Assembly: GCF_019393635.1 (NCBI RefSeq)
Contig: NC_057866.1
Span: 11,170,223-11,234,222 of the forward strand
Origin: Dromiciops gliroides
Lineage: Eukaryota > Chordata > Mammalia > Microbiotheria > Microbiotheriidae
Reading direction: 5' to 3'
DNA: 64,000 nt
Shown in pieces: positions 10,932-21,702 of this stretch. Both the position numbers and the translations under genes were made by a program. The notes under the pieces were generated by a model. The model saw nothing but the letters and a program-made list of their open reading frames with translations. It had not been told where the DNA came from and did no database searches. How positions within the stretch are numbered: the stretch's first letter is position 1; the number at the start of each line of letters is the position of its first letter.

Positions 10932-11510
10932 GGGCAGGGTGAAGAACAAGCCAAACCTTCTAAGAAGCGAGACGGGCGGGCACCGGGACAGAAGCAGAGG
11001 CAGCTGGGGGTCCGCCCGGAGGCTCCCCAGCCAGGGCCGAGGCATCACCCGGCCCTGTCTGCAGGGCTGAGTGTACAGTGGGGACCCCGCCTAGGCGCAG
11101 ACCGGGCCGGCGCCAGGGCAGGGGACCCACATGTGGAAGCACAGTTAGGGTTAGAGACCCTGCAGACCCCAGGGGAGGGGGGCCGTGGCATCAGGAGAAG
11201 ATCCAGCTACTGAAACAAAAGCAATGGCGTCATCTCCCAGCGTGGCGGTCCTGGGAAGAAGCCCCCCGGAGGGCGATGGAAGGCCGTGGAGGGTGGCCCC
11301 ATTCAGCCCCCAGAGGCCTCTGGGCTTTGGCAGCTGGGGTCTGCACTACGACCGACCCCCGAGGCTTGGCTAGACCTGGAACAAACAAGGTCTCCACGAG
11401 GAAGGGGGCCAGGCCCCTGGCTGCCCTCACCCAGGCTGCAGGAGGCCAGACCCGGGGCACACACGGCAACAAGACACGAGCGTGCACACGGCCTCACCGC
11501 CAGCATCCCC

Positions 11511-11516
11511 TTTAAT
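11511..11516 (-). terminator. OTUB1: OTUB1 poly(A) signal (ATTAAA)
   Basis: On the minus strand ATTAAA occurs 160 bases after the OTUB1 stop and is followed by a GT-rich stretch (GTGTGCACGCTCGTGTC) that fits a downstream element. It would give a short 3' UTR; a distal AATAAA near 10485 is the alternative. Confidence 0.6.
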
Positions 11517-11675
11517 AAAACACGCGAAGTCATGGGTATCAGGGTGGGGAGGGGGGGGTGAATATGACCATTTACAACCACAAAAAACCTCTGTACACTT
11601 CTAACGCCTGTTAGCAGGTGGGGTGGGGCAGGGCAGGGGCGGGCAGCACGGGCAGGGCCCGGGGCGCGGTCCCAC

Positions 11676-14600
11676 CTATTTGTAAAGGATGTCGTAGTGT
11701 CCGGGTCTGTACAGTAGATACACCTTGGGCTCGGAGCCCTCCGGGAAGACGTGGGGGTTGGTGGTGCCGCCCTCACCACGATCCATGTATTCCACCTGGA
11801 TGGAGACATTGAGGGCCTGCGCCAGCGCGATGATGTGAATGTGGTCACTCTCTTTGCACATGGGCTCCACCTCCTGGAGGGGCAAGAGGGGAGAACCGTG
11901 ACTGGGGAGCAGGACCCAGACACATCCACCCTGTGGGGAGCCCAGCCAGTCCTGGGCCAGGCCACACACTCCCCACGCCCTCCCCTGGACCGGCCTGGCT
12001 ACAGGGCAGAAGATGAACTGTTCGGGTGCAGTGACTCCTAAGTAGGTGAGCTGTGACTGACACCAGTAGACAGAGTGCCCACACCCAGGACACCAGGGGA
12101 CCACAATTCGGTAAAAATGCCAAGCTAAAGGTCAGCATGACAGGGAGCCAGGACCCACAGACAAGGAAGCCCAGGGGAAGGGGCTCTGACAGCACCTGCT
12201 GACAAAACTCTTTGACGGTCCTCCCGCCCTCAATGAAGTGTTCGAAGAACTTGCTCTCGCGCTGCAGGTAGCCTGAGGTGAGTAGCCGCAGGTAGACCAC
12301 CAGGTAGTCAGAGGTGCTCTGGTCGTTGAAGGAGGCCAGCAGTTCAGCCACCGAGGTCTGCTTCTCCACCTGCTCGATCAAGTCCATGAACTGCCCAAAG
12401 GGAGGCAAGAGGCAGCAGGTCATTCACCCACGCCTGGCCCAGAGGCCTCCCCACCCGAGCCAGGCCCAGGAGTCAGCTCACCGTGTTGTGGAAATCTTCA
12501 ATTGTGAACTCGGTGAAGCCCTGAGACACCAGGTCCTCTTTGCTCTTGGCAGAGATGGCTTTGAACCTGTCAGAGGAAGAGGCAAAAATCCCTGCAGGGA
12601 GGAAGGTGGCAGCCCAGCAAGACTGCGGGGCTTGCGGGAAAACTGCTGGGATGGAAGTCACAAGACTCCAGGTGCGACCCTGGCTTTGCCACTTTTTGGC
12701 TATGGGGCTCTAGACAAGTTGTAATTTCAGCCTCACTTTCCTCCTTTGTAAAACAAGAAGGTTAATGTTGGTACTGCCCGATTCCCAACATGACGGTCAG
12801 GAAAGCACTTAAGAGGAGTTGCAATAGCCAGGCTGGCTGCCTGGTCGTGCCGAGGGCTCTGCCTGGACTGGAAGGGGCTTCTGCGAAGGGAAGCATTCCC
12901 CCTACCCCCAATCCCCCGGGGTCCCGCTCACCTCTGCAGCTCCTTGCTGTCTTCCAGAAGGGCCTCCAGGTGGGAGAACCCGAAGGCTCGGTAGAAACAG
13001 TTGCCGTCCGGCCTGGTCTTTCGGATGTAAGAGTATTTTTTGTGTAGATCCTGTGGGGATAACGGAGAAGACGCTAAAGGCCGAGGTGAGGGTGTGCGGC
13101 TTTCCTGTGCGTCCAGGGAGGGCCACATTGAGGAGGACAGAGGGAGGGGAGGACTCCTTGTAAATCAAAGCCCAGAGCCCTTGAGAAGTGGGATGGTCTC
13201 AGTAAGAAATGGAAACCGAGAGAGGAGAGTGAGAAACCACTGGTACCAAGACACCTTAGATTTGGGGTTCCCCAATCCCCGACAGCCATGGGTACCCCAA
13301 TGAGGCGCTCACATACAAGGTGGGCCAAGTTCCCACAGGGTCACCAGGCAAGAGCAGAAGCCAATCCCTGGCCTAGTGGACAAGATTTCTTCTCTAATTC
13401 CTATCAAGTACATATAGACCCCCAACACTAAACACTCCCCAAAGGGCCTGTTCCCATCTATTTTCAGAAACCCTAAATCTCAGGCAGAACCAGGAGGGTC
13501 CATCTGCCATTCCCTGGTGGGGAGGGGGACCTGGGAGCCCCAACCTTGATCTTCTGTTGATAGATATTATCGTCTTCCGCGTACTCCTTGTAAAGCACAG
13601 AGAGCTCCAGACGCTCGGACACCAGTGGATTCTGGACAGCAATCTGCAAGGGGGGAGGGAGGGACAGGAGCAGTGACTCGACAGGTCCAGAAGAACATCC
13701 GTGTCTGCCCCAGTGCTCCAGCCAGGAGCTCCCCGGGGGCCCTCGGTCTGTCTTAGAGAAGCCCTGGTTTCCCTGCATTCCCCGAGCCAGTTTCCGAAGC
13801 CTCCTCCCCAAAGCAAGGCCCGGACAAGTGATGCACAGACCCATGAGCCCTGCCCCAAAGAGCAAAGAGCAGGGCCTCGGGCTCAGGGATGCCTTCCTTA
13901 GGGATCCCTTATCTGTGCTTTTGGTCCAGGCCCCTGGGGTTCTCCTGGAAAGATCAATGCCTAGACCAGTGCATATCAGCAGCTGCTCAGCTTTCAAAGA
14001 AATGGGGGGATGTCCCAAAACACCCAGTGTCCAGGACTCCAGGCCCTCCGCTCTGAGGATGACAACTTAAGCCAAGCAGCTGCCTCTCTCCCCTTCTCCC
14101 CATCAGGCCCCATTTCACAGTGGAGACCAGACCCAAGCCAGCTCTTGGGGCCCCGCCCCCAGGTGCAGCTCCCCCCCCTCCCCTCACCTCTTGCTGAATT
14201 CGGTCCTGCTGGGCCATGATGGCTTCATCGTAGGCCAAACAGTTCACTCCTGGAGAAAAGAGGAGAAAGCAGAGGGTGGATGCAGACACCTGGGTAGGGC
14301 CCTGGCCTAGCTCTGTGGCTGACCTGGTGTCACTTCTTTTCTGGGTTGTCCCCCTTGTAGCTCCGAGCTGGCCAGAGCCTCTCGGCCCCCCCTTCCCTCA
14401 GGACCAGCTCAAGGTGCAGAGCAGGGGCCGGGCAGTGTGGCTTCCTTTGTCCACCCGCAGCCATCCCTGGCCCAGGCGGTAACATGACTCCCCGCTGCGC
14501 CAGGTCCCTGGGGCGGGGGCAGCAGGAGACACAGGATCCTCCTGTCCCATCTCACCACGGGAGGGGGGACCGCAATTGACAAGCGCCTCTTGGCACTGCT

Positions 14601-15297
14601 GAAGTGCAGCTCAGGCCAGCCCGGCCCAGGCCAGGGAAGGCCGGGAAGCATCTGGGGGGGGGAGGATGCCCAGAGGCAGGGCCAGGCCAACCCACTGGGA
14701 TGCAAAGGATGAAGGGGCGGGGCGGGGAGCAAGGACCACCCGACCCAGGGAATTACTGGGCAGGGGCAGAATTGGGGGTGTGGGGGAGGGGCCCAGGTGT
14801 GAGGGGAGGGGCTGGGGGAGGGACTGCTGAGTCCCCGCCCTGCAGCGCGGCGGGGAGGGACGGCGCGCACTCGCGGGCGTGGGCGCAGGTGCGCGCGAGG
14901 GGCGGCCGCGCCGCCGCGGCAGCCTCTGTACGCCACTGGGTGCGCGCCCCCCCTTCGGCCGCGCCTTGCGCAGGCGCGCTCGCCCTTGCCCGCGCTCGCG
15001 CGCCGCTCCCTCTCCCCCCCCTCCCCCTCCGCCCCCGCCCGCGCGGCCGGGGCGGGGGGGGGGGGTCGTCTCAGGCGGTGACTGCTTCCCCAGTATGTGG
15101 GGGGGAGAGCGATGGAGCCCGCGCGCCTCGCCTCAGCCCTCTGGCCCCGGGCCCCGGCCCCCTCCATAATGGCCGAGCTGCGCATCGCCCGCCCTCCCCA
15201 GGGGCTCCCGGCCCCCACCCCCGCCTCCGCAGCCGCTACCTTCGGAGTCGCTTCCCAGCGGCTCCGGCTTCTGCTGCTGAGGTTCCTCCGCCGCCAT
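11676..15297 (-). CDS. OTUB1: OTUB1, ubiquitin thioesterase (OTU deubiquitinase), complete
   Basis: Cysteine protease that cleaves Lys48-linked ubiquitin chains and also blocks E2 enzymes such as UBE2N/UBE2D without catalysis (family knowledge). Seven coding exons on the minus strand: 15297-15240, 14249-14188, 13643-13545, 13050-12932, 12566-12482, 12390-12196 and 11873-11676. All have GT-AG borders and total 816 bases, giving 271 aa, exactly the human length. The start MAAEEPQQQKPEPLGSDSEG matches the human N-terminus. The catalytic triad falls at the expected positions: Asp88 and Cys91 in RPDGNCFYRAF, His265 in GHYDILYK. The protein is nearly identical to human, with changes such as Ala to Glu in SVAELLASF and Ile to Val in NPHVFPEG. 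It is convergent with MACROD1 and in the same direction as COX8A. Very secure. Confidence 0.98.
12665..12770 (+). repeat. MIR fragment in an OTUB1 intron
   Basis: Reads ccaggtgcgaccctggcttt, ggctctagacaagttg, cagcctcactttcctccttt and gtaaaacaagaagg in MIR order on the + strand, within the intron between coding exons 4 and 5. Confidence 0.6.
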
Positions 15298-15420
15298 CTT
15301 TAAACAGCGCCGCACCCACGACCACTTCCGGGTTATTAGCGCCTCTTCTCCCGGAAGTGAAAAAACGCCCGCCTCCTCCGGACTCCGCGCTCCATAGCAA
15401 CGCCCTTAGCAACCGGAATC
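14830..15420. promoter_or_regulatory. OTUB1: OTUB1 CpG-rich promoter
   Basis: Dense in CG dinucleotides (for example gcgcgcgaggggcggccgcg) and GC boxes, spanning OTUB1 exon 1. Upstream of the ATG are two perfect ETS-type decamers in inverted orientation, cacttccggg at 15323-15332 and cccggaagtg at 15350-15359. There is no TATA box, as expected for a housekeeping promoter. Confidence 0.75.
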
Positions 15421-15489
15421 CCCGCCCCCGCCCCTCCCTGCCTTCTCGGCTGGGCTGCCCAGGCAGCAGGAGGCTAGAGATGAGTCGCT

Positions 15490-16100
15490 CCAGAGCTGGG
15501 GGTCCTGAAAACTGGAGCTGAGAGGGGCCTCGGGGGTCATCCAGCCCAGCCCCCGCGGCTGTATGAGGAGGAAACGGAGGCCCAGGGCGGCGTGGGTCAT
15601 TGTGCAGAGAGGAAAACTGAGGCAGAGAGGGGATGTGCGGCTGACCCAGCCCACCTCCACCACCCCAAGAAGGAGCTGGTCACATTGTGCAGACTGGGAT
15701 ACTGAGGCGTCTGACTTCCCCATTCAAGGGCAGGAAGTGTCTGCGGCAGAATTCAAACCCAGGCCAGCCACACTCAGCACAAGATGCACCACACATAGTA
15801 GGCACTTTCATCTCAGCTGAGATGAACTTAGTAAAAAGCAACCCTGTCTGTAACCCCAATGGGCCTCACCACCTGACCATTTCCACTCTAGGGTCACCTT
15901 GACACCCCCCCATAGACACCCCATTATCCTAACACCCCAGGACCCAAGATTTAGGCCTGGGAGGGACTTCAGAGCTTGTTTCCCCCTTCTTTGATAGATG
16001 AGCAAAATGAGGTACACTGAGGTTAAGTGACTAGCCCAAGGTCACAAAGAGCAGGATTGGAACCCTGGTCCTCTGACTCTAAACCCCATTCTTTTTCCAG
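15490..16100. repeat. Old MIR-type and related repeat pieces upstream of OTUB1
   Basis: Two sections read like mammalian-wide repeats: 15500-15600 (gagaggggcctcgggggtca, aggaggaaacggaggcccag) and 15965-16090 (gaggttaagtgactagccca, aggtcacaaagagcaggatt). No gene is seen. Confidence 0.5.
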
Positions 16101-16562
16101 TAAAGACTCCAAGGAAGAATTTCAGCATGTATTTCTCCCAACAAAATTTAGAGCTGAGACCCTGGAGATCAGAGCCTTAGAAGGGAAGTCCACCTTGGAA
16201 CTGGAGGGCATCCCCATTATAACACAGCCTCTAAGGACTGAGCCAGATTTCTGATGAGGGAACTCACTACCCCAGGTACTGTCTCTGCCCCTCCTCCAAG
16301 CAGCTGTAATAATGACATCACATATTAAATCTAATATCAGCTATCAAGTCTAAAGTGACCTCTGGGCTACTTGGCCACGTCCTGATTCTGCCCCCTGGCT
16401 CTGGTCCCTTTTCTGTGTCTTCCCTCTGGGATCCAAACCCCCAGTTTCATCCATTGGTGCTCATGGGGCATGGACCTGAACCCCTCACTACCCCAGCTAG
16501 CCCTTCCTCCAGCTCACCGGTCACCCTCTCAAGCTCAGTGTTCACCTCCTCCAGATGTCGGC

Positions 16563-17030
16563 TAGCCTGGATGCCGGAGCTCTGTGTGCAGCCACAAGCA
16601 TCTAGCGGCCGCTGCCTGCTGCCCACTCCTATTGGCCTTGCACAGGGATCCCCAACCTTCCTCAGACCTCTGGCTGTCTGGCAAGGTGATGCCTCCATCA
16701 GTTCAGATGTGGACAGGCCAGTGTTGGACCATAGCCCCAGCTACAATGTGAACGTGGCAGGTCTCCAGGAGGGCTTCAGGGTCCTTTTGGGTAGTGACTT
16801 GGACTAAAGCACAGATGGGTGGGACACCCAACACTGTCTGAATGAGGTTCCCAAAAGGTACTCATGGGGCAAGATGCCCCTTGGGGTCCAACACTGGCCT
16901 GCCCCCGTCTGAGCTGACAAAGGCATCGCCAGGGGTCTGAAGGTCTGGAGATCCTTGTGCAAGGCCAATAGAAGTGGGCAGCAGAAAGTGGCCCCTAGAC
17001 CCTTGTGGCCACCTGCAGGGCTTCAGGCTT
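16563..17030. repeat. Imperfect long inverted repeat (foldback hairpin)
   Basis: The stretch at 16563-16740 is an imperfect reverse complement of 16862-17030. Best-matched arms include ctgcccactcctattggcct at about 16619-16638 against aggccaatagaagtgggcag at 16961-16980, and gccagtgttggacc at 16717-16730 against ggtccaacactggc at 16885-16898. The centre near 16815-16835 (gatgggtgggacacccaac) can itself pair, so the whole unit may fold as one interrupted hairpin. No transposase is seen. It could be a nonautonomous DNA transposon relic or a local inverted duplication. Confidence 0.75.
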
Positions 17031-17212
17031 TGCTAGGACTCTCACAAGGTCAAAGGACAACTTGTCTTTATTTGCTCCCTATAAGTGATGGGTGTGGAGC
17101 TCTTCATCCCTCACACTTGTCCTGGGAAAGCAGAGGGGTGGGGGTGTGACCCAGTGATTTCAGTCCAAGTCAACTTCCCCTGCGATGAGGGGAGAGGATC
17201 CAAAGCCTAAAA

Positions 17213-18046
17213 ATGCTAGGTCATTTCCCCCAATTCTCCTTTCCATGCACACCTGCACACCTGCTGCCACACGCACTGGGCCAAGGGCAACCCTACATCT
17301 GCCCACAGGACAGAGAGCACCTACCTCTGGGCAGGGTCACCTGGGTGAGAAGCCAGAGGGAGCCACCCACTCCCCTCCAGCTGCCCCCAGCGCAGTCTGA
17401 CACAGGAGTTCTGAAGGCTGTGGCTGCTGCTACCTGGAGCTCGACATTGGACACCCCAAGCAATCCCCGCCAATTCCTGGCAGGCTACAGTGGGCAGCAC
17501 AGGAAGAAGACTGAGATCTTGGCAGGGTGGCAGTTACCAGGGAAACCCACAAGGCTACCCTCTGCCTGGCACATTCCTGCTCCAGCATCAGAACCGTGGC
17601 TGAGACCAGCACTGGGGCAGTTACTCTCTCCCCTAAATGACCTCTTGGCCAGGCAGTGGGAGGAAGGTGACGCTATCCCAAATGTTAACCACCTATCTTC
17701 CCCGCAATGCCCACTGGAGGAATTGCTCCTGCAAAGCCCAGATCTGCAGCCGGTAAAGGCCCCAGGATGGCTTCTTGGTGACTCAGACACACCCTGGCCC
17801 ATCCCCTTCCCAGCCTGGAGCAGAGCGGGCCTGAGTCTGATGGGTTCATCCCAGCTCAGTCACCTGGAGCTGAGACAAAGGCCACAGGGCTGGAGTCCTC
17901 CCGGAAGTGCGACTCTTACCAAGGAAGAGCCCGCCTCAGGAGCTGCCCCTCACGCTGCCACCAGATGCACATTTACTGACAGTACCTTGGAGGAGCCCTT
18001 TCACACAGGCCTGCTTCGAACAGGACAAGGACAGAGAGGACAGTGA
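17213..18046 (+). other. Long open frame of unknown status (277 codons)
   Basis: An uninterrupted 277-codon frame lies between OTUB1 and COX8A. It is rich in Pro, Leu, Gln and Ser, and I recognise no domain, signal peptide or family. It lies just to the right of the hairpin at 16.6-17.0 kb. There is no clear promoter, splice or poly(A) context. Most likely chance openness in GC-rich DNA, but it is the longest open frame in the interval outside repeats and coding exons. Confidence 0.15.
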
Positions 18047-18149
18047 TGGAGCTTGAGCACCTACTGAATGGGGAGTACTCCAGGACTAGATGGTGTTAAA
18101 AATTGTCTTAACATCTAACTGGGCAAAAAATATTTCTTAAAAAGGACTT

Positions 18150-18296
18150 GGGGCGGCTAGGTGGCGCAGTGGATAAAGCACTGGCCCTGGAGTCAGGAGG
18201 ACCTGAGTTCAAATCCAACCTCAGACACTTACTAGGCTGTGTGACCCTGGGCAAGTCACTTAACCCCAATTGCCTCACTTAAAAAAAAAAAAAAGA
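18150..18296 (+). repeat. WSINE1-type SINE
   Basis: Sense copy from ggggcggctaggtggcgcag to a pure poly(A) of about 14. Low divergence. Confidence 0.92.
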
Positions 18297-18299
18297 GTA

Positions 18300-18440
18300 G
18301 AGAGGGTGGGGAGTATTCAGTAAGCGGCTACTCTGTGCCAGGCCCTGAGCTAAGAGCTTTATGTATATTATCAGATCCTCACAACAGCCCTGGTGGGGAA
18401 GGAGGTGCTGCCATGATCCCATTCTACAGCTGAGACCTGC
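18300..18440 (-). repeat. MIR fragment
   Basis: Reads ctactctgtgccaggccctg, gatcctcacaacagccctgg and cccattctacagctgag, a reverse-strand MIR. It abuts the SINE tail on its left. Confidence 0.65.
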
Positions 18441-18634
18441 CCTGGGTTTAGGCCTCTGGGGCCAGATTTGATGCCAGCAGAGCCCCGAGCAGACGAGGCC
18501 GCCCTAGCCTTCAGGCCCTTCCAAAGGGGCCCTGGCATTAAAATGAGGCATGTTATCCCAGAAGGCCCTGCCTAGGGTAGTGGCAGACATTACTCAGGAG
18601 ACCAGGTGGACTTTAAAGAGAGATTTCAACTGAC

Positions 18635-18640
18635 TTTATT
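18635..18640 (-). terminator. COX8A: COX8A poly(A) signal (AATAAA)
   Basis: AATAAA on the minus strand, 172 bases after the COX8A stop, giving a compact 3' UTR consistent with this small gene. Confidence 0.8.
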
Positions 18641-18811
18641 TTTACGTGCAAGGAGGTCCCTGTCTGCCCAGGCCAGAACACACAGCACTAAGCCTGGCAA
18701 TGCCAAAGGAAAGATCAATTGCTCATGATTGACTCAATGGAAAACTGCGTCTGCAGGAGGAATGCAGGGAAGAAGAGCTTGTGGTCCAGAGGGGTGCAGA
18801 GGCCGTCTCCT

Positions 18812-19722
18812 TCACTCCGGCTTCTTGTAGCTCTCCAGGTGGGCTAAGACCCAGCCACCGGGCACGAGGATGCACAGGAAGCAGGCTGTCATGGCGATGG
18901 TCTTGTCCTGCACGGGCACAAAGCAGACACCCAAGGGGAGCCGTCACCAAGGTCATGCCACAACGCCAAAAGGGCACCTCCATCTCCGTCAGGGCAGCCA
19001 CCGCTGCTTCCTGAGACGGACCCGTCTGCCCAGTGCCCTTCCTGCCGGCTGGGCAGCCCTGGCTTGGGCAGAAGGAGGCTCCCGGCCTCTGCCCACCAGA
19101 AAGGGTTCCCCTTCAGGCAGCCTATTCCTGTTCTGGAGGAACCCAAAGCAACCCCTATTAGTCCATCAACAAACGCTTCCCAAGCGCTGCTGGGCACACG
19201 AAGGGCCAAGGCCCGGTCTCTGCCCCGAGGGCCCCACATAGCTGGATAAACAAACATGCCAAGAGGGCTCGTAGCCGCGGGGGGCGGGGCTGGCATGGGG
19301 TGCGGGGGGAGGACCCGGAACCTGCAGCAGCAGAGATCAGCGAGGGGAAAGGTGGGTTGAAGCCCTGGCTCCAGACCCCGGAGCGGCTCCTGTCTACACC
19401 TGCTCTGTCTATACCCTCTACGGTGCTGCTGCGGGGGGACAGCTCCCGCGGGGGTGACCCCAGGACCCGGGCCTGTCGGGAAAGGTCACGGGGTCCGCTG
19501 GAGCGGAGCCCCCGCGAGCCCCCTCCGCTCCCGGGCCGGGGACACGCGCCCAGCAGCGGCCCGCCCTTCCTCCCGCCCCCTCCGCGGCTCCCGCGGCCTC
19601 CTCACCACCAGGCTCAGGACCTCCCGGGGGGGCCGCGCGTGCAGGGGCGCGCGGGGCACGCGCAGGAGGCCGCGGGCGGGGCGCGTCAGGCCGCTCAGCA
19701 GTCTCGGAGCCAGCGCGGACAT
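18812..19722 (-). CDS. COX8A: COX8A, cytochrome c oxidase subunit 8A, complete
   Basis: Small nuclear-encoded subunit of respiratory complex IV in the mitochondrial inner membrane. Two coding exons on the minus strand, 19722-19606 (39 codons) and 18907-18812 (31 codons plus TGA), joined in phase 0 at GTGAGG/GTGCAG sites; 70 aa against 69 in human. Residues 1-26 (MSALAPRLLSGLTRPARGLL and following) are Arg-rich with no acids, a matrix-targeting presequence. The mature part would start LHARPPREV and be 44 aa, the human length. One membrane helix spans IAMTACFLCILVPGGWVL, followed by the conserved HLESYKKPE end (human HLETYRRPE). The mature N-terminal region is diverged from human, as is usual for this fast-evolving subunit. 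Position next to OTUB1 supports COX8A rather than 8B or 8C. Confidence 0.95.
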
Positions 19723-19960
19723 GGCGACGTCGGGGACGAGGCCGGGACTGGACGCAGGCGGCGGCGGCGGCCGAGGAGCGAGGAGGAGCAGAGACAAGGT
19801 CGCCCAGGAGAAACGGCGGCGGCGACCGGAAGCGGCGAGCCGGAAGAGGCGAGCCCCGGCTCGGTGTTTCGGAAGTGACGCAATCACCGCCCGCCTCCCA
19901 CGGCCCGATTACTTTTCCCGCGTCCGCAAAGTGGCCAATCAGACGGCGGGATGCGCGTGG
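19440..19960. promoter_or_regulatory. COX8A: COX8A CpG-rich promoter
   Basis: GC-rich and CG-dense across COX8A exon 1. Upstream of the ATG are several CGGAAG ETS-type motifs (around 19826-19890), including cggaagtgacgcaat, where an ETS motif abuts a CRE-like tgacgcaa. A gccaatcag CCAAT element (inverted relative to the gene) lies at about 19932. ETS (NRF-2/GABP) control is well known for nuclear COX genes; its use here is inferred. Confidence 0.7.
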
Positions 19961-20111
19961 GGGCGGGGTTATATACGGAAAGGGGGGGGCAGCAAGAAAA
20001 GGGGAGGAGGCGGAAAGAAGGCGGGGCCGAAGGAAAGGGGAGGGGGAGGAGACGAGGGGCAAAGGGAGGGGCCGGGAAGATAGAGAAGGGGAGGGATAAA
20101 AAAATGAATTG

Positions 20112-20345
20112 ATGAAGGAAGCATTTATTAAGCGCTTTTGTTGTTCCCTAGTATCCGATTCTACATGACCCCATTTGGGGTTTTCTTGGCAGACATACTG
20201 GAGTGTTTTGTCATTTCCTTCTCTAGCTCATTTTACAGATGAGGAAACTGAGGCAGACCGAAGTTAAAGGACTCGCCCCGGGTCATACAACTAGGAAGTG
20301 TCTGAACTCAGATCCCGCTGACTCCGGGCCTGGCTCTCTATCCAC
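20112..20345 (-). repeat. MAR1-type SINE (RTE-like tail), truncated head
   Basis: Reads accccatttggggttttctt, ggcagacatactggagtgtt and ttacagatgaggaaactgag, the reverse of the marsupial MAR1 tail and CORE. Its tRNA-like head stops at ctatccac and runs into unique sequence that recurs after the next SINE. Confidence 0.85.
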
Positions 20346-20384
20346 CGGGCACTTACTACCTGCCAGGCCCCATTCTAATTTTCA

Positions 20385-20533
20385 TTTATTTATTTATTTG
20401 TTTGTTTTTAGTGAGGCAATTGGGGTTAAGTGACTTGCCCAGGGTCACACAGCTAGTAAGTGTCAAGTGTCTGAGGCCGAATTTGAACTCAGGTACTCCT
20501 GACTCCGGGCCTGGCGCTCTATCCACCGGGCAC
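20385..20533 (-). repeat. WSINE1-type SINE with head cut at the same point as its neighbour
   Basis: Reverse-strand copy ending at ctatccac instead of the usual cacctagctgcccc. The 60 bases at 20501-20560 repeat 20320-20379 with two differences, covering both SINE head and flank. Confidence 0.85.
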
Positions 20534-21224
20534 TTACTACCTGTCAGGCCCCATTCTAATGGGGAAGGTTTCAGCTACAAGTCAACTGGAAGGATCCCAG
20601 ACTGTTGGGGGGGGGAGGGGCAGCAGCGCAGCAGGTGGTCAGGTCTCTTCCCCAAGGTCATCTCCACTGGTGACCTCAGAGCCACCCACCAGGGCCCAGG
20701 ATCTTCTCTCCTGGCTCCCGGGGAGCCTTGGTCCAGGCTGCTAGTCCGTAAAGATGGCTCCAGGCTGGGCTGGAGGCGCGGCCGCTCCCAAGCCTCCATC
20801 AGGACCCGAGGAGAAGATGGTGCAGGGGGCGGAGATGGCCCCACAGGCGTGGCCCCAACTGCTCTAGAGAAAGAGGAGGCAAAAGGCACAAAAGAGAAGG
20901 CTAAGGGAAGAAACAAGAAGGACCCCGGAGTCACAGGCCCGGTCCCTGGACCTCTGGCCGCGGGAAACGCGGCAGAACAGGGAAGTTTCTGAGAGGGCTG
21001 GCTCGGTGGCCAGGGAAGAAAAATTCTATTGTGGATGTTAGTTTTCAATAGCTACAGGGAATCTGGTAAGCCTTGTGCCAGGCAGGTGGTTCCGTGGGCC
21101 TGGAACTCGGAGGAGAGTCTGGGACCAGATTTTAAGTGAAGTTACAGGAGGGCCCAGCGTACACCCACACTGGAACAGGGACTGTGATCCCGCAGAAGAA
21201 ATCGGGGAAATAGGTGGGGGGTTT

Positions 21225-21702
21225 GGGATAGGGGTAGGCGTTTGGGGTCCTTAGGAATTCCTCTTTAAAGAATTACACCCTCTTGCACACAAAGCCAATA
21301 GAATAAGATAATAGTTTATTTAGGGGATAGGGAAGGGAAACCAAGAGAGAAATCCTTGGACTTCTCATGGGGAGAAGGCATAGCACAGAGGTGTGGCTCT
21401 GAGATACCTATCTCCACCAGCAGGAGACAGGCAGATACTTTTATAGAGGTCCGATGAGGTGATTGTCTGACTGGAAAGTTCCCACTGGTGGTGGCTGAGG
21501 GAAGTTGGGTGAGGGGCAGCTCTGGATCTCTCTAGCCATCTCTCTGCTCCTCATGCCACCAAGGCAGCAGCCACCACACCCAATCCCATCTCCCTGAGGG
21601 GTGGGAGAGACTGGTTAGGTGTGTCTGTCCTTTGGTTTAGTTTCTCAAGAAGGTTCTTCGATGTACCTCAGAGAACTTCTGGGGTACGCTAGCCCTATAA
21701 CA
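21225..21702 (-). mobile_element. Solo LTR of an endogenous retrovirus (family A, copy 1)
   Basis: Minus-strand LTR fossil. On that strand it starts TGTTATAGGG at 21702 and has a TATAAAAG box near 21440. The same sequence recurs at 24.66-25.33 kb in the same direction. No internal retroviral sequence is recognised next to it, so a solo LTR is most likely. The left boundary is approximate. Confidence 0.7.

Noticed and set aside
14604-15521. 305-aa + strand frame over the OTUB1 promoter
   Set aside because: CpG-island sequence with few stops, antisense to OTUB1 exon 1; no recognisable protein.
19454-20083. Long frames on both strands at the COX8A start
   Set aside because: GC-rich promoter openness; the true frame is the short COX8A exon.
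20402-20992. Peptides reading LSDLPRVTQLVSVKCLRP at many places
   Set aside because: Translation of the WSINE1 SINE on the strand carrying gggttaagtgacttgcccag; recurs with each copy and is not a gene family.
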